Part shown: in pieces, positions 59,781 to 64,000 of the stretch
How the letters are laid out: each line of letters starts with the position of its first letter
How positions within the stretch are numbered: position 1 is the first letter of the stretch
Source of the DNA: Glycomyces lechevalierae
GTDB taxonomy: Bacteria; Actinomycetota; Actinomycetes; Mycobacteriales; Micromonosporaceae
Assembly: GCF_027622945.1 (NCBI RefSeq)
Contig: NZ_JAPZVQ010000001.1
Span: forward strand, 124,001 to 188,000
Reading direction: 5' to 3'
Length of the DNA stretch: 64,000 nucleotides
Notes under the pieces: generated by a model
Seen by the model: the letters and a program-made list of their open reading frames with translations, nothing else
Database searches by the model: none
Told to the model about the DNA's origin: nothing
Position numbers and translations under genes: made by a program

Positions 59781-60758
59781 ATGACCATCGCCGCCAAGCG
59801 CACCGCCGACCCGACCGGGCGGTCCTCCCCCACCGCACCCCGGCGCTTCCAGCTGCTGCGCTACCGACTCGACCTCAAGGCCTCCCCGTACCTCTACATC
59901 GCCCCGTTCTTCGTGCTGTTCGCCGTGTTCGGGCTCTTCCCGCTCGCCTACACCGCCTGGGTGTCCACGCACGAGTGGAGCCTGCTCTCCGACGCGCACG
60001 TCTTCGTGGGCCTCGGGAACTACCAGACGCTGCTGGGCGACCGGTACTTCTGGAACGCCCTGGGCAACACGCTGTCCATCCTGCTGCTCGCCACCGTCCC
60101 GCAGCTCCTGGCCGCGCTGCTGCTCGCGCACCTGCTGACGCTGCGGCTGCGCGGGCAGACGTTCTGGCGCATGGGGATGCTCCTGCCGAACGTCGCCTCC
60201 GTGGTGGCCGTCGCCGTCATCTTCAGCCAGTTGTTCGGCCGCGACTTCGGACTCGTCAACTGGGTCCTCGAATCGCTCGGGGCCGGGCGCGTCGACTGGC
60301 AGTCCGGCAGTGCCACGTCACATATCGCCATCGCGGTCATGGTGGCGTGGAAGTGGACCGGCTACAACGCCCTCATCTACCTCGCCGCCATGCAGTCCGT
60401 CCCGCGCGAGGTCTACGAGGCCGCGCACCTCGACGGCGCGTCCCGGATGCAGCAGCTGTTCCACGTCACCGTCCCGATGATCCGGCCCACCATCGTGTTC
60501 ACGGTGATCGTCTCGACGATCTACGGGCTGCAGATCTTCGCCGAGCCGCAGCTGTTCGGCGGCGGCGGGCCCAACGGCGTCACCGGCGGCGCGTCCCGGC
60601 AGTTCCAGACGCTCACGCTCTACCTGTACGAGCACGGCTTCAACCGCGGCTTCGAGTTCGGCTACGCCTCCGCGGTCGCGTGGACGATGTTCCTCGTCAT
60701 CGTCCTCGTCGCCCTCCTCAACTACCTGTTCATCCGCCGCATCAGGAGCGACTCATGA
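59781..60758 (+). CDS. Sugar ABC transporter permease (MalF-like)
   Basis: CUT1 membrane subunit of 325 residues with six helices starting at about residue 36 (PYLYIAPFFVLFAVFGLFPL). The EAA loop is REVYEAAHLDGASRMQQLFH. The ATG context is weak, and the upstream DNA is unreliable G/C-only sequence. The stop overlaps the ATG of the next permease. A heptamer-motif copy lies within codons for SATSHIA in a periplasmic loop. Confidence 0.9.
   Translation: MTIAAKRTADPTGRSSPTAPRRFQLLRYRLDLKASPYLYIAPFFVLFAVFGLFPLAYTAWVSTHEWSLLSDAHVFVGLGNYQTLLGDRYFWNALGNTLSILLLATVPQLLAALLLAHLLTLRLRGQTFWRMGMLLPNVASVVAVAVIFSQLFGRDFGLVNWVLESLGAGRVDWQSGSATSHIAIAVMVAWKWTGYNALIYLAAMQSVPREVYEAAHLDGASRMQQLFHVTVPMIRPTIVFTVIVSTIYGLQIFAEPQLFGGGGPNGVTGGASRQFQTLTLYLYEHGFNRGFEFGYASAVAWTMFLVIVLVALLNYLFIRRIRSDS
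60311..60330. repeat. Heptamer-iteron motif, copy 8 (inside permease gene)
   Basis: TGC then CACGTCA, CATATCG on the plus strand; 15 of 19 positions match copy 4. It is read in frame and fits family-typical residues, so it may be coincidence. Confidence 0.4.
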
Positions 60759-61690
60759 CCCGTGCCGACCTCGCCCCCGCGCCGACGGGCGCCGCAGACT
60801 CCCGATGGGCCGGCCGCACAGCCTTGCCGGGCCGGCCGACCCATCGGGCCCGGGCCCGGTTGCGGGCCCTGCGCGAGCAGCCCGGCCGCCTCGTCTACCT
60901 GACACTGGTCGCGGTCCTGTTCTTCTCGGGCTTCCCGCTGTACTACAGCTTCGTGGTCGCCTCCCGCGACAACTCGGCGCTCGCGCAGGTCCCGCCGCCG
61001 GTCCTGCCCGGCGCGAACCTCGTGGCGAACGTCGAGCGGGTCTTCGCCACGGTGCCCTTCGGTACGGCGCTGTGGAACTCGGTGATCGTGAGCGCCTCGG
61101 TGACGGCGTCCGTGGTGTTCTTCTCGACGCTCGCCGGGTTCGCGTTCGCGAAGCTGGAGTTCAAGGGCGCCAAGGTCCTGCTGGTCGCAGTGGTGGCGAC
61201 GATGATGGTGCCGGTGCAGTTGGGCGTGATCCCGCTGTTCATGCTCATGATCGAGCTGGAGTGGACGGACACGCTGTGGGCGGTCATCGCGCCGGGTCTG
61301 GTGAGCGCCTTCGGGGTCTTCTTCATGACCCAGTACCTGCGCGGTGCGCTGCCGGGGTCGCTCATCGAATCGGCCAGGATGGACGGCGCCTCGACGTTCC
61401 GGATCTTCTGGCAGATCGTCATGCCCGCCGCGCGGCCCGCGGCCGTGGTCCTCGGCGTGCTCACGTTCCTGACCTCCTGGAACGACTACTTCTGGCCGCT
61501 CATCGTCCTCTCCAGCCCCGAGCGGCAGACCGTGCAGGTGGCGCTCTCGACGCTCAGCGGCGGGTACGTGACCGACCAGTCGTTGGTGCTGACCGGGACC
61601 ATGCTGGCTACGCTTCCTCTGCTGGCGGTGTTCGCGCTCTTGGGCAAGTACATGATCAGCGGGATCATGCAGGGCGCGGTCAAAGGCTGA
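60755..61690 (+). CDS. Sugar ABC transporter permease (MalG-like)
   Basis: CUT1 membrane subunit of 311 residues. After a basic N-terminal tail of about 45 residues come six helices (VYLTLVAVLFFSGFPLYYSF; TASVVFFSTLAGFAFAKLEF and others) and the EAA loop GSLIESARMDGASTFRIFWQ. Overlaps the previous gene by 4 bases (ATGA). The C-terminus GIMQGAVKG is typical. No ATPase gene is present; a shared MsiK-like ATPase is assumed. Confidence 0.92.
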   Translation: MTRADLAPAPTGAADSRWAGRTALPGRPTHRARARLRALREQPGRLVYLTLVAVLFFSGFPLYYSFVVASRDNSALAQVPPPVLPGANLVANVERVFATVPFGTALWNSVIVSASVTASVVFFSTLAGFAFAKLEFKGAKVLLVAVVATMMVPVQLGVIPLFMLMIELEWTDTLWAVIAPGLVSAFGVFFMTQYLRGALPGSLIESARMDGASTFRIFWQIVMPAARPAAVVLGVLTFLTSWNDYFWPLIVLSSPERQTVQVALSTLSGGYVTDQSLVLTGTMLATLPLLAVFALLGKYMISGIMQGAVKG

Positions 61691-61709
61691 GACGACGGAG
61701 GCGGAAGGC

Positions 61710-62753
61710 ATGCGGCGAGCGGAAGCGGTGGCCGGCGGCGGGCCGGTGCGGGCCCCCCGCACTGGGCGGCCCACGTTGGAGGAGGTCGCCGAGCGGGCGG
61801 GCGTGTCGCGCGCGACGGTCTCGCGGGTCGTCAACGGCCAGACCACGGTCGCCGAGGACCTGCGGCGGGCCGTCGAGGCGGCCGCAGCCGAGCTCGGCTA
61901 CGTGCCGCACGCCGCCGCGCGCTCGCTGGTGACCCACCGGACCGATTCGGTGGCGCTCATCCTGCCGGAGTCGCCGAACCGGGTCTTCTCGGACGACCAG
62001 TTCTTCCCGAGCGTCATCCGCGGGGTCGCGGCCGAGCTCGACGCGGCCGGGAAGCTCCTGGTGCTGCTGACGACCGGTTCGGCGGAGGCGCGGTCGCGGG
62101 CCGAGCGGTACGCGGTGGGCGGGCACGTCGACGGCGTCATGTTCGCGTCCCTGCACGACGCGGACCTGCTGCCGGAGCTGATGCTGCGGCGCGGGGTGCC
62201 GGTGGTGTGCAACGGGCTGCCGCACCTGGCCGCGCCGTGCATCGACGTCGACCACATCGGGGGCGTGAAGGCGGCCGTGGAGTTCCTGCTCGCCAAGGGC
62301 CGCAGGCGGATCGCCACCGTAGCCGGCCCGCAGGACATGGTCGCCGGACGGGAGCGCCTGGACGGCTACCGGCAGGCGCTCGCGGCCGCGGACCGGCGCG
62401 CGATCGTCGCGGTCGGCGACTTCACAGCCGAGTCGGGGCACGCGGCGATGCGGCAGCTGCTCGCGGACGAGCCGGACCTCGACGCGGTGTTCGTGGCCTC
62501 GGACCTCATGGCGCACGGCGCGCTGCAGGCGCTGCGCGAGGCGGGCCGGAGCGTGCCCGGGGACGTGTCGGTGATCGGGTTCGACGACATCGCCCTGGCG
62601 ACGTACTGCGACCCGCCGCTGACGACGGTGCGCCAGCCGATCGCAGAGATCGGCCGCAGCATGGCCCGGACCATGCTGCGGCTCTTGGAAGGTCGTGAGG
62701 TCGAACCGCTGACGATCCTCCCCACGGAACTTGTCGTGCGCACCTCGGCGTAG
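61710..62753 (+). CDS. LacI-family regulator of the beta-glucan locus
   Basis: Repressor of 347 residues: LacI helix-turn-helix at about 20-75 (TLEEVAERAGVSRATVSRVV; ELGYVPHAAARSLVTHRTDS) and sugar-sensing domain (DVDHIGGVKAAVEFLL; SVIGFDDIALATYCDPPLTT). GGAGGCGGAAGG precedes the ATG, 19 bases after the permease stop, so it is the last gene of the importer operon. It is the obvious candidate to bind the three GAGAGAGCGCTCTCTC operators, giving a negative-feedback loop. Confidence 0.92.
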   Translation: MRRAEAVAGGGPVRAPRTGRPTLEEVAERAGVSRATVSRVVNGQTTVAEDLRRAVEAAAAELGYVPHAAARSLVTHRTDSVALILPESPNRVFSDDQFFPSVIRGVAAELDAAGKLLVLLTTGSAEARSRAERYAVGGHVDGVMFASLHDADLLPELMLRRGVPVVCNGLPHLAAPCIDVDHIGGVKAAVEFLLAKGRRRIATVAGPQDMVAGRERLDGYRQALAAADRRAIVAVGDFTAESGHAAMRQLLADEPDLDAVFVASDLMAHGALQALREAGRSVPGDVSVIGFDDIALATYCDPPLTTVRQPIAEIGRSMARTMLRLLEGREVEPLTILPTELVVRTSA

Positions 62754-62785
62754 CGGCAGCGCACACGCGCCGCTACGCCGAGGTG
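62741..62785 (+). terminator. Terminator overlapping the LacI stop codon
   Basis: A perfect 17-bp stem (62741-62757 with 62769-62785) around an 11-base loop. The left arm includes the last codons and the stop of the LacI gene. No T-tract follows. Confidence 0.75.
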
Positions 62786-62866
62786 CGGCACTTGCTGGTA
62801 AGGGATTCCGAGCGCGGCCGCGCGGCGGCGGCCACATGCCGGGTACCGCCGCCGCCCGCGGCGCGG

Positions 62867-63010
62867 CTAGGTGAAGAGGCTCACCCCGCCGGGGCCGACC
62901 AGCAGGCCGACGATGATCACCACGATCCCCAGGAGCACCTGGCCCCGGAAGATCATGAAGATGCCGTAGATGACGAGAAGGACCGCGAGGATCCACAGAA
63001 TCAATGCCAT
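62867..63010 (-). CDS. GPGG-motif small membrane protein
   Basis: A 47-residue protein with two hydrophobic helices (ALILWILAVLLVIYGIFMIF and VLLGIVVIIVGLLVG) joined by RGQ, ending in the family signature GPGGVSLF. Such tiny proteins are widespread in actinobacteria; function unknown. A possible weak promoter lies at 63040-63050. Confidence 0.85.
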   Translation of the reverse strand: MALILWILAVLLVIYGIFMIFRGQVLLGIVVIIVGLLVGPGGVSLFT

Positions 63011-63086
63011 GCGGACCGGTTACCCGGGAGGGCGAAAAAGTATGTCTACTGTCTTCGCTCAGTCGATCCCGATCCGACACGCCGCA

Positions 63087-63107
63087 TGCCATGTGACGTG
63101 TCACGTG
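63087..63107. repeat. Heptamer-iteron motif, copy 9
   Basis: TGC then CATGTGA, CGTGTCA, CGTGTTA: three consecutive 7-bp units on the plus strand, between the GPGG protein and polymerase genes. Confidence 0.6.
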
Positions 63108-63273
63108 TTACCCGACCTGCGGGCCCCCCGCACCACCCTGACATGCAGGTATGACAGGAATCGACCCGCTTTGGGAAGTGAATCCGATTCGCGAAGCGTC
63201 CGGGGCGCGCGGCGGCCGAGATGGCGGCATGCGACGCGGAACGGCATCGGTTAAAGACGGAATGTCGGTGTCG

Positions 63274-63293
63274 CATGGTCCACTTGGACCATG
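63274..63293. promoter_or_regulatory. Hairpin covering the polymerase start codon
   Basis: CATGGTCC and GGACCATG pair perfectly around ACTT; the right arm contains the start codon. No ribosome site is visible upstream. Confidence 0.5.
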
Positions 63294-64000
63294 GAGGTCG
63301 CACTCGTGCACGGTCGCGGCGGGGAGGGGTGGACGATGCCCCTCCCCGGCGGCGCCGTCACGTACCACCCCGATCTGGCAGCGGCAGTCGCCGCGATCGA
63401 GGCCGAGGCGCGGCGCGGCGCGGGCCGGGCACGGATCGCCGCCAGCGCGGGCGAACGGCAGGCGGGGCTTGAGGCCGGGACCGAGCGGAGCGCCGAGCCT
63501 GGAGGCGCCGTTCATGAAGCGAGCGAGCGCGATGCACCGCACCAGCCCGATCTCGCCGACGTCCGGTCCGAGGACTCCCCCGCCGACCGCGACCGGGCCG
63601 ACTTCGGGAACGGCCACGCTGAAGGGCCCCGCTGGGTCCTGGCCGGCGCCGCGCAGGACTACCCGCCGCTGCTGGCGGCCGGGGCGCGTCTGGACCGGTG
63701 CCGGGACCTGCGGCTCGCCGAGCGGATCCTCTGCCGTGTCGAAGGGCGTGAACCGCCGGCGGTGACGGCCGAGACCGACCCGGACGCCGGGACGTTGTTC
63801 GAGCGGGAACCGGAGCCGGTCGACGGGCCGGCGCTCCTGGTCCGTCTGCAGGCGACCTGGCTCGACCAGCGCCGACGTGCCGCCGCGGCCGGGATCCCGG
63901 GTCTGGGGACGCTGCTCGCGGCCGAGTCGGCGGGGGCGCTGGTGGCGGCCGAGATGAGCCGCACGGGCGTCCCGTTCGACCGGAGCGTGCACGACCGGCT
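63291..64000 (+). CDS. Bifunctional 3'-5' exonuclease/DNA polymerase (partial, N-terminal)
   Basis: Frame open to the right edge (236 full codons). EVALVHGRGGEGW at the start, RWVLAGAAQDYPPLLAAGAR and RCRDLRLAERILC in the middle, and LLAAESAGALVAAEMSRTGV near the edge match the N-terminal, exonuclease-like part of the actinobacterial family-A polymerase-like proteins annotated as bifunctional 3'-5' exonuclease/DNA polymerase. The stretch at about residues 45-105 looks like a variable insertion rich in Glu, Arg and Ala. These proteins are distinct from PolI; their role is unclear, perhaps repair. Confidence 0.8.
   Translation, partial: MEVALVHGRGGEGWTMPLPGGAVTYHPDLAAAVAAIEAEARRGAGRARIAASAGERQAGLEAGTERSAEPGGAVHEASERDAPHQPDLADVRSEDSPADRDRADFGNGHAEGPRWVLAGAAQDYPPLLAAGARLDRCRDLRLAERILCRVEGREPPAVTAETDPDAGTLFEREPEPVDGPALLVRLQATWLDQRRRAAAAGIPGLGTLLAAESAGALVAAEMSRTGVPFDRSVHDR

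Noticed and set aside
63151..63765. Plus-strand open frame starting at 63151
   Set aside because: It lacks family motifs; the frame starting at 63291 is open to the edge and matches the exonuclease/polymerase family.
1..64000. tRNA, rRNA, CRISPR arrays, insertion sequences, prophage
   Set aside because: No conserved tRNA arms, no regularly spaced long repeats, and no transposase, integrase or phage structural genes were recognised. The heptamer motif is not regularly spaced.

Overview
The window is chromosomal DNA of a high-GC Gram-positive actinomycete. Evidence: very high GC with G/C third positions, a GPGG-motif small membrane protein, an MMPL/TetR export pair, a SigJ-type ECF41 sigma factor, a PASTA-type Ser/Thr kinase, a Tat-exported xylanase, DUF664 (DinB/mycothiol-type) and an actinobacterial exonuclease/DNA polymerase at the right edge. 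A Glycomyces-like saprophyte is a guess, not shown. I saw no tRNA, rRNA, CRISPR array, prophage or insertion sequence.

Layout. 0-2.1 kb: peptide/nickel-type ABC genes, minus strand. 2.4-13.7 kb: plant-oligosaccharide locus (GH36 alpha-galactosidase, LacI regulator, CUT1 sugar ABC importer, GH78 alpha-L-rhamnosidase, then the coupled ThuA and Gfo/Idh/MocA pair). 13.7-20.3 kb: FAD disulfide-type oxidoreductase, a head-to-head EamA exporter/MocR regulator pair, and a TetR/alpha-beta hydrolase/membrane protein unit. 20.3-28 kb: NAD/ADP-ribose-flavoured stretch (ADP-ribosylglycohydrolase, sirtuin, NrtR-like Nudix regulator divergent from a coupled SPFH + NAD-kinase-like pair). 28-35 kb: CPA1 antiporter, S41 peptidase/winged-helix pair, two-component system, acetyltransferases. 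35-45 kb: GH11 xylanase, epoxide hydrolase, methyltransferase, phosphodiesterase-jacalin protein, SigJ/DoxX, DUF2264. 45-56 kb: MMPL/DedA/TetR, lactonase, MsrB, PknB-like kinase, HrpB helicase, M50-like protease. 56.6-62.8 kb: beta-glucan regulon (secreted GH16-CBM6, CUT1 importer, LacI) tied together by near-identical 18-bp operators. 63.3 kb to the edge: partial exonuclease/polymerase.

How the genes work together. Three saccharide systems (alpha-galactoside/rhamnoside, xylan, beta-1,3-glucan) pair exported or cytosolic hydrolases with ABC import and local regulators, as expected of a plant-litter degrader. Many regulators sit beside readable operators, and at least nine genes look leaderless, with a -10 hexamer 5-8 bases before the start codon.

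Most unusual signal. A short sequence built of tandem 7-bp units (CATATCA/CATGTCA-like) recurs nine times, eight of them between 44.8 and 63.1 kb, mostly between genes but also inside three genes; in the HrpB gene it lies in what looks like an extra segment. I know of no described element like it. Two 100-bp stretches of only G and C (36.4 and 59.7 kb) are probably mis-sequenced strong hairpins.
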